A stretch of DNA of 64,000 nt from Pantoea sp. WMus005 (GCF_013415305.1 NZ_JACBXU010000001.1:1550001-1614000), one strand, 5' to 3'; positions 10,077 to 20,873 are shown, numbered from the stretch's first letter. Translations and numbers: made by a program. Notes: generated from the letters alone by a model not told the origin.

Positions 10077-11033
10077 TTACGCTTTCATCTGACGCAGTTT
10101 ATTCAGACACTGCTTCAGGCCATCATCCAGTGGCGCTTCGACCCGCATCATTTCGCCGGTGCCGGGATGGGTAAAGGTCAGCGCCGCTGCGTGCAGGAAC
10201 AGACGTCTTAAGCCGGTTGACGCCAGTTGACTGTCAAAGTCACGCGCACCATAACGATCGTCGAAGGCGATGGGATGCCCGGCATGCAGCGTATGCACGC
10301 GAATCTGGTGGGTGCGTCCAGTGACCGGACTCGCTTTCACCAGCGTGGCAAACTCGAACCGCTCTTCCACTTTAAAGCGGGTTTCAGACGCTTTGCCTTC
10401 GCTGCTGACACGCACTATTCGCTCGCCGCTCTGCAGGATATTTTTCAGCAGTGGCGCCTGAACCACTTTCAGATGCGACGGCCAGTTGCCGCGCACGAGG
10501 GCCAGATAATCTTTTTGCATCCCCTTTTCACGCAGTTGCTCATGCAGGGAACGCAGCGCCGAGCGTTTTTTAGCGACCAGCAGAATGCCGGAAGTGTCAC
10601 GATCCAGGCGATGTACCAGCTCCAGAAAGCGCGCTTCAGGTCGCAGGGCACGTAATCCTTCAATGACACCGAAGCTAAGTCCGCTACCGCCATGTACAGC
10701 AGTACCGGAAGGCTTGTTCATGACGAGCAACGACTCATCCTCAAAGAGGATGGCATCAGCCAGTGAAGCGACTTTTGCCAGTTTGGGGGAAACCGCATCT
10801 TCATCGCGTTCCGCTACCCGAACCGGCGGAATGCGCACCTCATCGCCCTCTTCCAGCTTGTACTCTGGCTTAACACGTTTCTTATTAACCCGCACCTCGC
10901 CTTTGCGTACGATGCGATAAATCATGCTCTTCGGCACACCCTTGAGTTGGGTGCGCAAAAAGTTATCAATGCGTTGGCCGGCATTTTCAGCCGTGATGGC
11001 GACAAAATGTACGCCGGGATTCTCTGTTTTCAT
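10077..11033 (-). CDS. rluC: 23S rRNA pseudouridine(955/2504/2580) synthase
   Basis: Isomerises three uridines of 23S rRNA near the peptidyl transferase centre. The 318 residues comprise an N-terminal S4 domain (about 18-80, AGQRIDNFLRTQLKGVPKS) and the RluA-type catalytic domain with Asp144 in HRLDRDTSG. TGRTHQIRVH, near the C-terminus, is another family motif. It is divergent from rne, as in E. coli. Confidence 0.97.
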   Translation of the reverse strand: MKTENPGVHFVAITAENAGQRIDNFLRTQLKGVPKSMIYRIVRKGEVRVNKKRVKPEYKLEEGDEVRIPPVRVAERDEDAVSPKLAKVASLADAILFEDESLLVMNKPSGTAVHGGSGLSFGVIEGLRALRPEARFLELVHRLDRDTSGILLVAKKRSALRSLHEQLREKGMQKDYLALVRGNWPSHLKVVQAPLLKNILQSGERIVRVSSEGKASETRFKVEERFEFATLVKASPVTGRTHQIRVHTLHAGHPIAFDDRYGARDFDSQLASTGLRRLFLHAAALTFTHPGTGEMMRVEAPLDDGLKQCLNKLRQMKA

Positions 11034-11207
11034 GGCGGCGATTCTAAATAGTGTCCCCTGATAGCGCCACCCCTTTTTCTGTGCTTAACTCAGGAGTTGA
11101 TGTGATGGCAGGTCGCCTCTCTGCTGGCTTTTCCAGCAAAGTGCTGCTTTGTCCGACATATTAGCGATTTAAATGTAAGGAAACTTCACATGCTGGCTAA
11201 AGTCGCC

Positions 11208-11237
11208 TTGCTATATGAAGGTTAGCAATGGAATAAT
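11208..11237 (+). promoter_or_regulatory. Candidate sigma-70 promoter of rne
   Basis: TTGCTA at 11208-11213 and AATAAT at 11232-11237 are spaced 18 bp apart. A start about 7 nt downstream would give an untranslated leader of about 363 nt, close to the 361-nt leader known for E. coli rne. Matches to consensus are 4/6 and 5/6, so this is a candidate only. Confidence 0.5.
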
Positions 11238-11243
11238 GTTTGA

Positions 11244-11606
11244 GTTTCTTACCTGAAGCATTTCAGGGCAGAAAACGAGCGAAATTGTCATTTTGCCGGA
11301 TTGAGCAGACACGCAGCAATGGCGTAAGACGTAATGCGAAATCAGGCACTTAGCGGGCTGCGGGTTGCGGCCTGGACAACATGCTGGAATGCACGGGTTT
11401 TCTTTATTCTCTCAGGCATTTCCGCTATCTGGTGCTGTTTTCCCTTATGAAAAACAGGCCACCGACGCTATTTGCGCCCCTCGCGCGGTCGACAACCGTG
11501 AGGCTGACGACATTGCACTAAGTCACGGGGCCATCGGTTGATACTCGTCCAGGGTAACTATGCCCGCAGCTGTAATCACTCATGAAAGAATAACGAGTAA
11601 GTCACG
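11244..11606 (+). ncRNA. rne 5' untranslated leader (autoregulatory element)
   Basis: E. coli RNase E represses its own synthesis by cleaving its long leader through structured hairpins. Here a leader of similar length precedes rne. A hairpin with an internal loop is visible at 11479-11503 (arms CCTC..CGGT and ACCG..GAGG). The leader role is inferred from position and length; the exact boundaries and hairpin assignments were not computed. Confidence 0.55.
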
Positions 11607-14600
11607 ATGAAAAGAATGTTAATAAACGCAACTCAGCAGGAAGAGTTGCGCGTTGCCCTGGTTGACGGTCAACGTCTGTACGATCTGGATATTGAAAGTC
11701 CTGGACACGAACAGAAGAAAGCCAACATCTACAAAGGAAAAATCACTCGCATTGAACCCAGCCTTGAAGCTGCGTTTGTCGATTACGGCGCAGAGCGTCA
11801 CGGTTTCCTCCCTTTAAAAGAAATCTCCCGCGAATACTTCCCTTCCAGCTACAACGCGCATGGTCGTCCGAATATCAAAGAAGTGTTGCGTGAAGGTCAG
11901 GAAGTTATTGTTCAGATTGATAAAGAAGAACGCGGCAACAAAGGCGCTGCGCTCACTACCTTTATCTCTCTGGCGGGCAGCTATCTTGTGCTGATGCCGA
12001 ATAACCCACGTGCAGGCGGTATTTCTCGCCGCATCGAAGGTGACGATCGTACCGAACTGAAAGAAGCGCTGTCGGCGCTGGATTTGCCAGAAGGCATGGG
12101 ACTGATTGTCCGCACCGCGGGCGTCGGTAAATCCGCCGAATCGCTGCAGTGGGATCTAAGCTTCCGTCTGAAGCACTGGGAAGCGATCAAGAAAGCCGCT
12201 GAGAACCGCCCTGCCCCATTCCTGATCCATCAGGAAAGTAACGTCATTGTGCGTGCCTTCCGCGACTATCTGCGCCAGGACATCGGTGAAATCCTTATCG
12301 ATAACCCGAAAGTTCTGGAACTGGCGCGTCAGCATATCGCGGCGCTGGGCCGTCCTGATTTCAGCAGCAAAATTAAGCTCTACACCGGTGAAATCCCGCT
12401 GTTCAGCCACTATCAGATCGAATCGCAAATTGAATCCGCTTTCCAGCGTGAAGTCCGCCTGCCATCTGGTGGCTCAATTGTGATCGACAGTACCGAAGCG
12501 CTGACCGCTATCGATATCAACTCAGCACGCGCAACGCGCGGCGGTGACATCGAAGAGACAGCCTTCAACACTAACCTTGAAGCAGCCGATGAGATTGCTC
12601 GTCAGCTGCGCCTGCGTGACCTGGGCGGCCTGATCGTTATCGATTACATTGATATGACGCCGGTACGCCATCAGCGTGCGGTTGAGAACCGTCTGCGCGA
12701 AGCTGTCCGTCAGGACCGCGCCCGCATTCAAATCAGCCACATTTCACGTTTCGGCCTGCTGGAAATGTCCCGTCAGCGCCTGAGCCCGTCATTAGGTGAA
12801 TCCAGTCATCACGTCTGCCCACGCTGTAGCGGCACCGGTACCATACGTGATAACGAGTCGCTGGCGCTGTCAATTCTGCGTCTGATTGAAGAAGAAGCGC
12901 TGAAAGACAACACTAAAGAGGTTCACGCCATTGTTCCGGTTCAGGTTGCTTCTTACCTGCTGAATGAGAAGCGTGAGGCGGTCAATGCGATTGAAAAACG
13001 CCAGGGCGGCGTGCGGGCAATCATTGTGCCTGATGACAAGATGCAGACCCCGCACTATTCCGTGCTGCGCGTACGCACTGGCGAAGAGACGCAGACCCTG
13101 AGCTATCATCTGCCGAAGCTGCATGAAGCCGAAATGGCCATGCCATCAGAAGAAGAACATGCTGAACGCCGTCGCCCTGAGCAGCCTGCTCTGGCCGCGT
13201 TTGTCATGCCTGATGCGCCTCCGGCACCGGTTGAAGTTGAGCCAGAAGCACAGCGCGCTGAAGCCCAGCCAGCGGCAAAAGCAGTGGCTGCGCCTGCTAC
13301 CGTCAGCACCGGTTTCTTCGGACGTTTGCTTGGCGGACTGAAAAAAATGTTCGCAGGCGATGAAGCTCCTGCTGCCGCGCCAGTGGCCGCTGAGGTTGCT
13401 GAGGTTGCTGAACCGCAAAAAGCGGCTGAAAGCGAGCAGGAAAGCAACAACGGCCGTGGCGAGCGCCGCAGCAACAATAACAACCGTCGTAACAACAATC
13501 GTCGTGAACGTACACCGCGTAATGGTGAAAACGCGCAGTCGCGTGAAGGCCGTGAACCACGCGAAAGTCGTGAGCCGCGCGAAAGCCGTGAACCGCGTGA
13601 AAGCCGCGAGCCACGTGAAAATCGCGAGCCGCGCGAGGGCAATAACAACCGTCGTAACAAGCGTGATTCTCAGCCAGGTGACGTTCGCGAAGAGCGCCCG
13701 GCACTGAGCGAAGAAGCGCGCCAGCAGCGCGATGAGCAGCAGCAACAGCGCCGTGAACAGCGTGCTGAGCGTCAGCGTCGTCGTCAGGAAGAGAAACGCG
13801 CCAGTGAAGAAGCGGCCAAAGTGGCTGAGCAGCCGGAAGTGGTTGCTGAAGTTCTGGACGTGGCCGAGGTGCAGGATGATGAGCGCGTGCAGGTTATGCC
13901 GCGTCGTAAGCCGCGCCAGCTGAACCAGAAGGTGCGTGTTGATGATAACCGTCCACCTATGCCAGCCGAAGCCAGTGACTTTGCCCAGCCTGCTGAAGTG
14001 CATCAGGCACAGCCTGTTGACGTTGCACAGCCTCAGCCTGAGTTCCAGGCTTCGCAGAGTGACGAGCAGGATGACAACGACAACCGTGATAATGCCAATA
14101 TGCCGCGTCGCTCACGTCGTTCGCCGCGTCATCTGCGCGTCAGCGGCCAGCGTCGTCGTCGTTACCGTGATGAGCGTTACCCGACTCAGTCAGCGATGCC
14201 TCTGGCGGCTGCCGCTGCCTCACCAGAGATGGCATCCGGTAAAGTCTGGATTCGCTATCCGGTAAGTCAGGCCAGCGAAGAGCAGGTTCAGAATGTGACG
14301 CATGAGACACCTGCGTACAACGCAGAAGAGACAACAGAGGCCACCCGTGCGCTGCCGGTTGCAGCCGCCGTTGAATCTGTTGCTCAGGAAGTACCGGTAC
14401 AGCAGGCTGAGCCACAGGCAGAAACGCCAGTGCCAGTTGTTAATACTGATGACACCCGCGCTATCGATGCCCCGGTTGACGAGCAGCCTTCTGTTGTTCC
14501 GGCTGCCGATGAAGCGAAAGCAGAAGCTGTGGCCGCTGAAGCCGTGCCTGCTGAGCCCGTCGCTGAAGCACCCGCTGTGACCCCTGCAGTTGAGACTGTT

Positions 14601-15053
14601 CAGCCTGCAGACGTTGCACAGCCTGAAGTTGTACAGCCTGCTGTTGAGACTGCACAGCCTGCAGAGGTTGCTGAGCAGTCAGCTACGGATGTCAGCGAAG
14701 AGATCGCAGCAGAAGTTGAAGAAGTACTGAAAGCACCGGTTGCAGCAGAAGCTGAAACCGCGCCAGTGCGTGAACCTCATGCTCCGGTTGCCGCACGTGA
14801 TATCGCGCCTGCAGCACCGGTGACGGTGGCCCAGCCTGTAGCATCAGTCCCTGCTGCAGCAGTGCCAAATGACGGTACACGCTGGAAGCACTTTGCGTCT
14901 GCGCCGATGACTAAAGCACCTGCGCCAGTCTGGCAGTCAGAGCCTGCTCCGCAGAGTGAATGGGTGCGTGCACCGTATGAGTTTGATGGTCGCGGCTCTG
15001 CGGGTGGTCATAGCGCTACCCATCAGGCCACTGCCCCGGCGACCAAGCCGTAA
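11607..15053 (+). CDS. rne: Ribonuclease E
   Basis: Essential endoribonuclease and degradosome scaffold (1148 residues). The catalytic half matches E. coli numbering: S1 domain (about 39-125), DNase I-like subdomain, catalytic Asp303 ([10 protein letters not shown]) and Asp346 (VIDYIDM), and the Zn-link C404-P-R-C407. [16 protein letters not shown] (about residues 572-587) is the amphipathic membrane-targeting helix. The C-terminal half is disordered: arginine-rich RNA-binding segments, a tandem REPRES repeat (649-678), Ala/Pro/Val/Gln/Glu-rich linkers, and an end ([20 protein letters not shown]) resembling the PNPase-binding microdomain. Start ATGAAAAGAATG as in relatives; a terminator follows. 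Confidence 0.97.
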   Translation: MKRMLINATQQEELRVALVDGQRLYDLDIESPGHEQKKANIYKGKITRIEPSLEAAFVDYGAERHGFLPLKEISREYFPSSYNAHGRPNIKEVLREGQEVIVQIDKEERGNKGAALTTFISLAGSYLVLMPNNPRAGGISRRIEGDDRTELKEALSALDLPEGMGLIVRTAGVGKSAESLQWDLSFRLKHWEAIKKAAENRPAPFLIHQESNVIVRAFRDYLRQDIGEILIDNPKVLELARQHIAALGRPDFSSKIKLYTGEIPLFSHYQIESQIESAFQREVRLPSGGSIVIDSTEALTAIDINSARATRGGDIEETAFNTNLEAADEIARQLRLRDLGGLIVIDYIDMTPVRHQRAVENRLREAVRQDRARIQISHISRFGLLEMSRQRLSPSLGESSHHVCPRCSGTGTIRDNESLALSILRLIEEEALKDNTKEVHAIVPVQVASYLLNEKREAVNAIEKRQGGVRAIIVPDDKMQTPHYSVLRVRTGEETQTLSYHLPKLHEAEMAMPSEEEHAERRRPEQPALAAFVMPDAPPAPVEVEPEAQRAEAQPAAKAVAAPATVSTGFFGRLLGGLKKMFAGDEAPAAAPVAAEVAEVAEPQKAAESEQESNNGRGERRSNNNNRRNNNRRERTPRNGENAQSREGREPRESREPRESREPRESREPRENREPREGNNNRRNKRDSQPGDVREERPALSEEARQQRDEQQQQRREQRAERQRRRQEEKRASEEAAKVAEQPEVVAEVLDVAEVQDDERVQVMPRRKPRQLNQKVRVDDNRPPMPAEASDFAQPAEVHQAQPVDVAQPQPEFQASQSDEQDDNDNRDNANMPRRSRRSPRHLRVSGQRRRRYRDERYPTQSAMPLAAAAASPEMASGKVWIRYPVSQASEEQVQNVTHETPAYNAEETTEATRALPVAAAVESVAQEVPVQQAEPQAETPVPVVNTDDTRAIDAPVDEQPSVVPAADEAKAEAVAAEAVPAEPVAEAPAVTPAVETVQPADVAQPEVVQPAVETAQPAEVAEQSATDVSEEIAAEVEEVLKAPVAAEAETAPVREPHAPVAARDIAPAAPVTVAQPVASVPAAAVPNDGTRWKHFASAPMTKAPAPVWQSEPAPQSEWVRAPYEFDGRGSAGGHSATHQATAPATKP
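13551..13640 (+). repeat. Five tandem 18-bp units inside rne
   Basis: Five consecutive in-frame 18-bp units encode [24 protein letters not shown] and REPREG (RNase E residues 649-678). Synonymous differences between units (CGT/CGC, GAA/GAG, CCA/CCG) indicate they are not brand new copies. Each unit adds two or three positive charges next to the RNA-binding arginine-rich segment. Confidence 0.9.
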
Positions 15054-15074
15054 CGCATAAGCTGTTGTGAACTG

Positions 15075-15102
15075 AACCCCGGCCTCTGAGCCGGGGTTTT
15101 TT
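15075..15102 (+). terminator. Rho-independent terminator of rne
   Basis: Stem CCCCGGC with loop CTCTGA and GCCGGGG is preceded by AA and followed by six T, 20 nt after the rne stop. Confidence 0.9.
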
Positions 15103-15185
15103 ATGGCTGCAATTCTGCCCGTCAGCCGCGTTAAATTAACCCGTTTTGAATACCTGCTGTTCCCGCTGGCAGCTGAATCGCAGGC

Positions 15186-15225
15186 AAAAAAATCCCACCC
15201 TCCTTTATCGGGAGGGTGGGAAAAA
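15186..15225 (-). terminator. Terminator of the flgKL transcript
   Basis: A 10-bp stem (CCCACCCTCC with complement, 7-nt loop) has A tracts on its left and right, so it can work in both directions. On the minus strand it lies about 45 nt after the flgL stop. Confidence 0.85.
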
Positions 15226-15268
15226 GTAAGCGCATCCGGTTAAAGTACGCCTAAAATTTCAGGTCAGA

Positions 15269-16234
15269 CTACGAATTCATCTTGAAAAGTGACATCTTGG
15301 ACATATCAGTAAAGGTCTTGTAAGACGCCTGAAGTGCTGTCTGCTTCATGGTATAGCTGGACGCCGCTTCAGTTAAATCCACGTTAACCAGATCACTCAT
15401 CTGCGAGTTGTAGATCACACTACGGTCATCGCCCTGCGCATTTAGCGTATCGATCTCGCCAAGCTGAGTACCAATTTCAGAAACCACTTTTGAAACATTA
15501 TTCAGTGCATTACCCAGACCACGGTTGGTTTTATCCATCGCATTCTGGAATGTCTGTTTGGTTGCGGCATCTGCGTTATCCTGTGGTACTTTCAGTGCCG
15601 CAATGGCACTATCCAGCATCGTAAACACATTGGTTTCGCTGGCGCTGCCGTCCGGCTCTTTGGTGGCATTACCCGTGATCGACATAAAGATGCTGTCACC
15701 AGTATGCGCCACGGTCATGGTACGACTGGTATCGACCTTCTGAGTGATCGCCTCAGTACCGCCTGTGTAACTGACGCCGGCGCCTGCCGTATCAACAAAC
15801 GGCGCGCTATCAGTTTTATAACCGGCAAAAATGTAGCGTCCATTGGCATCTTTGCTGTTGGCCTGGTTCAGCAACTGGGCGCGAATGCCCTCCAGCTGGG
15901 TGGCTATCGAACCACGGTCATCGTCGCTCAGCGTTCCGGTTGAACCGTAGACGATCAGGCCCTGCGCCGCAATGATCCCATTGGTTACGCCCTTCAGCGT
16001 ATTATCTTCCAGTGACAACCCCTGTTCGGCAAAAGTCCGCGCCAGCGCAAACTGTTTGCCCTGCTGCTGGGTTTGTGACAACACCACAGCACGGGACGCC
16101 GCAATCGGATCGTCCGAAGGATTATTAACACGGCGGCCGCTGGAGAGCTCCTCGCCTGATTTCAGCCAGGAGGCCTGTGAGTCAGTGATGCCACGCACCT
16201 GCTGCTCAAAAATCATATTTGTACTGATTCGCAT
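15269..16234 (-). CDS. flgL: Flagellar hook-filament junction protein FlgL (HAP3)
   Basis: Exported junction protein between FlgK and the filament. The 321 residues start MRISTNMIFEQQVRGI and the N-terminal helix with SSGRRVNNPSDDPIAASRAV resembles flagellin. The C-terminal helix (VNVDLTEAASSYTMKQTALQASY) forms the coiled coil partner. It lies 14 bp after flgK and shares its sigma-28 promoter; FlgN is its chaperone. Confidence 0.97.
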   Translation of the reverse strand: MRISTNMIFEQQVRGITDSQASWLKSGEELSSGRRVNNPSDDPIAASRAVVLSQTQQQGKQFALARTFAEQGLSLEDNTLKGVTNGIIAAQGLIVYGSTGTLSDDDRGSIATQLEGIRAQLLNQANSKDANGRYIFAGYKTDSAPFVDTAGAGVSYTGGTEAITQKVDTSRTMTVAHTGDSIFMSITGNATKEPDGSASETNVFTMLDSAIAALKVPQDNADAATKQTFQNAMDKTNRGLGNALNNVSKVVSEIGTQLGEIDTLNAQGDDRSVIYNSQMSDLVNVDLTEAASSYTMKQTALQASYKTFTDMSKMSLFKMNS

Positions 16235-16248
16235 GTTATCTCCTGCCC

Positions 16249-17898
16249 TTAGCGAATATTGATCAATGCATTAAACACAGTGCTGGCAGTCTGCAGCACC
16301 TGCGCATTGGCCATGTAATATTGCTGATATTTAGTCAGGTTAGCGTACTCCTCATCGAGGTTTACGCCTGAGACCGATTGCTGGCGGTCAGTCAGCTGAC
16401 TGACCACGCTTTTCTGTGTATCGCTGGTGGTTGCCAGTGAACTGGTTTTGTTACCCACGCTACTGACGAGGGTAGCGTAAGCCTGTGACAGCGTGGCGTT
16501 GCCGCCGACCAGCTTCGCATCCTGCAGGCCCAGCAGTTTTTGCGCATTGCGGTTATCACTCTCACCGCCAACGGCACTTGCTGCAGCCACCTGAGATTCA
16601 CTGGTGATCGCGACAGACATATCGTTAACCACGTTCTGCACCGGCTTCACCAGGAAACTGTCTTTGGCGGCGGGTGCAGGCGTGCCGGCGACAGTCAGCT
16701 TCAGACCATCAAAGCTCAGCGTAGTGTTGCCGCTGGTATCGGTACCCTGCGTGATGGTCACGGCAGTGCTGTCTGAGGCACGCGTGGCGCTCCAGTTAGT
16801 GCCGTCAAAGCTGACGTTATAGTTGGTGGCTTTCAGCGCGCTGGTATCGGTCCACTCCGCAGTGACGGAGGCGGCGGTGCTGTTTTTGTTGTTGCTCACG
16901 ACCAGCGGACTGCCGATTTTGAAGAAATCGACGCCCTGATTGCCCTTGCTGTCAAAACCCTGCTTATGAACATCGTTAAAGCTGGTGGTAAACGCAGCTG
17001 CTAACTGACCCAGCTGGTTCTGCGCAAGATCCAGATCCTGAGTACGGAATGCCAGCAGACCGCCCAGTGAACCGGTGGTGATCAGCTTTTCCGGGATCTC
17101 GACGTTGCCCGCCTGCTTATCGACATAGCCGATAGTGGTACGTGTCGGATCGCTGCTGGAAGGCATCGCCACCAGATCGTGAGATTTGTCGCCGTTTACC
17201 AGCGTCAGGCCATTCGCCATCGAGACCGTGTAGCCGCCATCCTGCTGCGAGACCGTCACGCCAACCACGTTATTCAGGGTATTCACCAGCTGATCGCGCT
17301 TATCGAGCAGATCGTTAGGTGCGGCACCGTTGGCGGTACTCAGTTTGCCAATCTGCTTGTTAAGATCGGCAATCTGGCTGGTAATGGTGTTGACCTGCTT
17401 GACGCTGGAACCGACGTCAGCATTGACGCTGTTCTGCATATTGTTCAGATATTGCGCCGATGTCTGGAACTGACTGACCAGACCCTGGGCATTACTGAGC
17501 ATTGACTGACGCGCTGACGGATCGTTGGCGTTGCTGACCACGTTCTGCAGGTTGGTAAAGAACCCTTGCAGCGAGGTCGACAGGCTGGTCGTCGACGTCG
17601 ACAACAGATCATCAATGTTAGAAATCTGACTGTGCTGAGTGTTTACCGCGCTGTAGTTCGCGCTTGAACCGCGTAACTGCGTGGCAATAAATGCATCATA
17701 TTCACGTTGTACACCGGTGATATTCACGCCGTTACCATAATAGCTATTGCCCTGCAGGGTACTGCTCGCCTGCGCCAGTACCGTGGTCTGACGTGAATAG
17801 CCCGCCACGGTGTAATTGGAAATGTTGTTACTGGTGGTGCTCAGAGCGGCCTGCGCGGCACTCAATCCGCTCATCGCGGAGTTAATTATGCTGGACAT
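16249..17898 (-). CDS. flgK: Flagellar hook-associated protein FlgK (HAP1)
   Basis: First hook-filament junction protein (549 residues, close to the usual 547-553). The N-terminus has the axial-protein motif TTSNNISNYTVAGYSRQTTV, and the C-terminus has VNLDEEYANLTKYQQYYMANAQVLQTAS-type heptads. The middle of the protein is the variable exposed domain. Transcribed from a well-matched sigma-28 promoter between flgJ and flgK. Confidence 0.97.
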   Translation of the reverse strand: MSSIINSAMSGLSAAQAALSTTSNNISNYTVAGYSRQTTVLAQASSTLQGNSYYGNGVNITGVQREYDAFIATQLRGSSANYSAVNTQHSQISNIDDLLSTSTTSLSTSLQGFFTNLQNVVSNANDPSARQSMLSNAQGLVSQFQTSAQYLNNMQNSVNADVGSSVKQVNTITSQIADLNKQIGKLSTANGAAPNDLLDKRDQLVNTLNNVVGVTVSQQDGGYTVSMANGLTLVNGDKSHDLVAMPSSSDPTRTTIGYVDKQAGNVEIPEKLITTGSLGGLLAFRTQDLDLAQNQLGQLAAAFTTSFNDVHKQGFDSKGNQGVDFFKIGSPLVVSNNKNSTAASVTAEWTDTSALKATNYNVSFDGTNWSATRASDSTAVTITQGTDTSGNTTLSFDGLKLTVAGTPAPAAKDSFLVKPVQNVVNDMSVAITSESQVAAASAVGGESDNRNAQKLLGLQDAKLVGGNATLSQAYATLVSSVGNKTSSLATTSDTQKSVVSQLTDRQQSVSGVNLDEEYANLTKYQQYYMANAQVLQTASTVFNALINIR

Positions 17899-17984
17899 CT
17901 CGGTTCCTTACGTTCCCCGTCAACCGGGCTGGCAGACATCAAAGTGGGCGCCAGCAGGCGAAAACGCTTCTGGCTATAGGGATG

Positions 17985-18011
17985 TTATCGGCTTGCTTAA
18001 GTGAAACTTGA
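17985..18011 (-). promoter_or_regulatory. Sigma-28 (FliA) promoter of flgKL
   Basis: On the minus strand TCAAGTTT, 11 nt, GCCGATAA: the -35 differs from TAAAGTTT by one base, and spacing and -10 are ideal for the class 3 flagellar promoter. It sits in the 123-bp flgJ-flgK gap and drives flgK and flgL late, in addition to read-through from flgB. Confidence 0.9.
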
Positions 18012-18021
18012 GGCGCAAAGA

Positions 18022-18984
18022 TCAGAACAGGTCGCCCATATCCTGGCTGTACGCTTTGACGACTTTGTCGCCCATACTTTTAAACTGCTGAATCATTCCC
18101 ACCAGCTTTTGCGCATATTTCGGGTCGGTCGCGTAACCTGCCGCCTGCAATGCCTGCGCACCCTGCTCTGCGGATGTGGCGTTGGTTACCGCCGCATAGC
18201 GTGGGTTTTTGGTAAGGAGTTTGACGTAGTCAGTCAGCGCCTCGAAATAGGAGTTATAGACGCGGAAGCTGGCATGGACTTTCTTCGCTTCGCCCTGCTC
18301 ATATTCCGTGGTCATGATATCGGTGGTATCACCTTTCCAGTCGCCGCTGGCTTTAATCCCGAACACGTTGTAGCTCGGTTTGCCGTCGCGGGTCAGGATC
18401 TGACGCTGGCCCCAGCCCGATTCCAGCGCAGCCTGCGCCAGAATCAGATGATGAGGAATACCACTTTGCTGGCTGGCAGCCTGCGCCGGTTGCGTCAGCT
18501 GCGCGATAAATTCGCGGCTGTCGCTGGGCAGGCCCGTTGGTGATGCGACCGGCGGCAGACGCGGCATCGCCTTACGCACAATCTGCTCCAGCTGCTCCGC
18601 GGCCATGGGTTTTGCTCCGCTGGTGCTGAGAATAAAGCTGTTATCCAGCTTCATCGGCACCGTACCGGCTTTTTCGTCCGGCGCGGTGGCGGGCTGCATC
18701 TGTTTGACGATGGTTTCCGCCAGGCCGAGACCGCGCTTACCCATCTCCTGTGCAATCTGCTGGTCATACATAGACGTAAAGAGTTTGGTCTGTTCGTTGC
18801 CCATAATGCCGTCCTGCGGCAACGCCTCACGCATACTCTTTAGCATCATCTGTACAAACATCCCTTCAACCTGACGCGCGACCTGCAACGCCTGTCCTTT
18901 CGGATCGCTGCTGGCCTGGCGTTTCAGTTCATTCAGAGAGCGGCTATCAAAAGCCGAACTTGTCAGAGATTGCATATCAGCCAT
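18022..18984 (-). CDS. flgJ: Flagellar rod assembly protein / peptidoglycan hydrolase FlgJ
   Basis: Two-domain protein (320 residues). The N-terminal part (about 1-110) caps the growing rod; the C-terminal part (about 160-315) is a glucosaminidase that opens peptidoglycan. LAQAALESGWGQRQI holds the catalytic glutamate region, followed by NVFGIKASGDWKG. It overlaps the flgI stop by 1 bp. It is the last gene of the flgBCDEFGHIJ early operon. Confidence 0.96.
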   Translation of the reverse strand: MADMQSLTSSAFDSRSLNELKRQASSDPKGQALQVARQVEGMFVQMMLKSMREALPQDGIMGNEQTKLFTSMYDQQIAQEMGKRGLGLAETIVKQMQPATAPDEKAGTVPMKLDNSFILSTSGAKPMAAEQLEQIVRKAMPRLPPVASPTGLPSDSREFIAQLTQPAQAASQQSGIPHHLILAQAALESGWGQRQILTRDGKPSYNVFGIKASGDWKGDTTDIMTTEYEQGEAKKVHASFRVYNSYFEALTDYVKLLTKNPRYAAVTNATSAEQGAQALQAAGYATDPKYAQKLVGMIQQFKSMGDKVVKAYSQDMGDLF

Positions 18985-20093
18985 CAGATAATTTCCAGTT
19001 TGGCACGCAGACAGCCGGCACTCTGCATCGACTGCAGAATTGACATCAGTTCGATAGGTGACGCACCCAGCGCATTCAGCGCACGAACCACGTTGTTCAG
19101 GTTAGCGCTGGCATTGACGCGCTGCAGCGCACCGCCGGTCTGACGCAGATCGATCTGTGTCTGCGTCGTTGCCACCGTCTGACCACCGGCCAGTGGTGTG
19201 TCAGGCTGACTGACGTTCTGCTGCTGGTTAACTGTCACCGACAGGTTGCCCTGGGCCACAGCACACTGATTCAGCGTTACTTCGCGGTTCATAACGACCG
19301 AACCGGTTCGGGAGTTAATGATCACTTTGGCATCTTCAACCGGGATCGAGACATCAATGTTCTGGATCTCAGCCAGCAGACGTACCTGCGCACCATTATT
19401 GGGTGACACGCGGATCTGTACGGTACGGGCATCCAGCGGCTGTGCTGCGCCGTAACCGCCTCGGGCGTTGATTGCATCCGCAATACGCTGTGCCATCGAG
19501 AAATCTTCGCTGTTAAGCTGCAGGTTAATGGTGTTCTGCGAACCAAAGTTGCTCTGCAGTTCACGTTCAACGGTTGCACCGCTGGTAATGCGGCCACCGT
19601 TCAGCTGGTTAACCTGGACACTGCTGCCGCCCGCTGAGGCACCCGCACCACCGACCAGGATATTACCCTGTGCCAGCGCATAGACCTGGTTATCGACGCC
19701 TTTCATCGGCGTCATTAACAGCGTACCGCCGCGCAGACTTTTGGCGTTACCCAGCGATGAGACCACCACGTCCAGGGTCTGACCCTGGCGGGCAAACGAC
19801 GGCAGTTTTGCGGTGACCATGACGGCCGCCACGTTTTTCAGCTGCATGTTGGTTCCGGTGGGAACCGTGATACCAAGCTGTGACAGCATGTTGCTCACTG
19901 TCTGGGTAGTAAATGGCGTCTGAGTGGTCTGGTCACCCGTACCATCCAGCCCCACGACCAGGCCGTAACCCAGCAACTGGTTATCACGTACGCCCTGTAC
20001 CGTGGTTAAATCACGAATCAAATCGGCTTTTGCCATCAGGCTGAAGCCCAGCAGCAGCGCCAGCCCGGCGCGTAACAGCGTTAACTTTTTCAT
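18984..20093 (-). CDS. flgI: Flagellar P-ring protein FlgI
   Basis: Forms the periplasmic P-ring bushing. The 369 residues begin with a Sec signal peptide ([23 protein letters not shown]), and the mature protein starts [21 protein letters not shown], which is characteristic. Export is Sec-dependent, and FlgA acts as its chaperone. It lies 9 bp after flgH. Confidence 0.97.
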   Translation of the reverse strand: MKKLTLLRAGLALLLGFSLMAKADLIRDLTTVQGVRDNQLLGYGLVVGLDGTGDQTTQTPFTTQTVSNMLSQLGITVPTGTNMQLKNVAAVMVTAKLPSFARQGQTLDVVVSSLGNAKSLRGGTLLMTPMKGVDNQVYALAQGNILVGGAGASAGGSSVQVNQLNGGRITSGATVERELQSNFGSQNTINLQLNSEDFSMAQRIADAINARGGYGAAQPLDARTVQIRVSPNNGAQVRLLAEIQNIDVSIPVEDAKVIINSRTGSVVMNREVTLNQCAVAQGNLSVTVNQQQNVSQPDTPLAGGQTVATTQTQIDLRQTGGALQRVNASANLNNVVRALNALGASPIELMSILQSMQSAGCLRAKLEII

Positions 20094-20102
20094 TCAAACC
20101 TC

Positions 20103-20813
20103 TTACATCGGGGAGATGTTCAGGAAGAAACGCTGGAACCAACCCATGGTCTGCGCCTCATTGATGTAACCATTTCCGACGTACTCAATACGTGCATCGG
20201 CGACAGCGGTAGATAACACGGCGTTGCTGGCGCTGATGGTGCGTGGGTTGACCACGCCCGAGAAGCGAATGAACTCCGTGCCCTGATTAATGGCAATCTG
20301 TTTTTCACCCACCACGTGCAGGTTGCCATTTGACAATACCTGGTCCACGGTGACGGTAATGGTGCCGGTAAAGGTGTTATTGGCGGATGCGCCGCCTTTA
20401 CCTGCGAAATCGTTTTTGCCTTCGGCGCTGAGATTGGCTTTTTCGCCACCTGCACCTACCAGGCCTGCCAGACCGGTCGGCACCCCGCTTATCCCTAGGC
20501 TGTTGCTGCCATCACGGCTGGCATTAGCTGAGGAGCTTTTGCTGGCACTGACGTTTTCCTGCAGCGTGATAGTCAGGGTATCGCCAATGTTGCGTGGACG
20601 ACGATCTTCGAACAGCGGCTGATAGCCGTAGTTAAGCGGCGCGACGCCCTGGAATATAGAGCCGTTGACCACCGGTGGCGCGGACGGCATAGGTTGCGCT
20701 GTAGTTGCACCTTCGACCAGCGGGGTACGCGGGACCAGGGCACATCCGTTAAGAGTTAGCAGCAACGAGGCAACTAACCAATGTCCAGGCTTGAGAATCT
20801 GTTGCTTCGCCAC
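20103..20813 (-). CDS. flgH: Flagellar L-ring lipoprotein FlgH
   Basis: Outer-membrane L-ring protein (236 residues). The lipoprotein signal ends in [11 protein letters not shown], with the lipidated Cys about residue 24. [28 protein letters not shown] and [19 protein letters not shown] are family motifs. It follows flgG by 60 bp, the largest gap within the flgB-J operon. Confidence 0.96.
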   Translation of the reverse strand: MAKQQILKPGHWLVASLLLTLNGCALVPRTPLVEGATTAQPMPSAPPVVNGSIFQGVAPLNYGYQPLFEDRRPRNIGDTLTITLQENVSASKSSSANASRDGSNSLGISGVPTGLAGLVGAGGEKANLSAEGKNDFAGKGGASANNTFTGTITVTVDQVLSNGNLHVVGEKQIAINQGTEFIRFSGVVNPRTISASNAVLSTAVADARIEYVGNGYINEAQTMGWFQRFFLNISPM

Positions 20814-20873
20814 GGCGTCACGACCTTATTAATGTCTTTGTTTCAGACCAGCAAGCGCTGGCCCTGTTCGGGA

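Larger units (their letters stand above)
11034..11606. other. rluC-rne intergenic region (573 bp)
   Basis: No protein gene is evident on either strand. The region holds the divergent control sequences of rluC and rne. The rne-proximal 360 bp is interpreted as the rne leader; the rluC-proximal part contains a small inverted repeat (AGCAGAGAG/CTTTGCTGG-like) but nothing that could be assigned. Confidence 0.7.
15054..15268. other. rne-flgL intergenic region
   Basis: Convergent ends of rne and flgL. It contains one intrinsic terminator per side and otherwise no gene that could be supported. Confidence 0.7.

Noticed and set aside
13146..14003. Long minus-strand reading frame (285 codons) opposite rne, and several shorter ones at 13106-13704
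   Set aside because: The strand lies against the low-complexity C-terminal half of RNase E, where codon bias opens antisense frames. The translated products are low-complexity ([29 protein letters not shown]) and have no motif or ribosome binding site.
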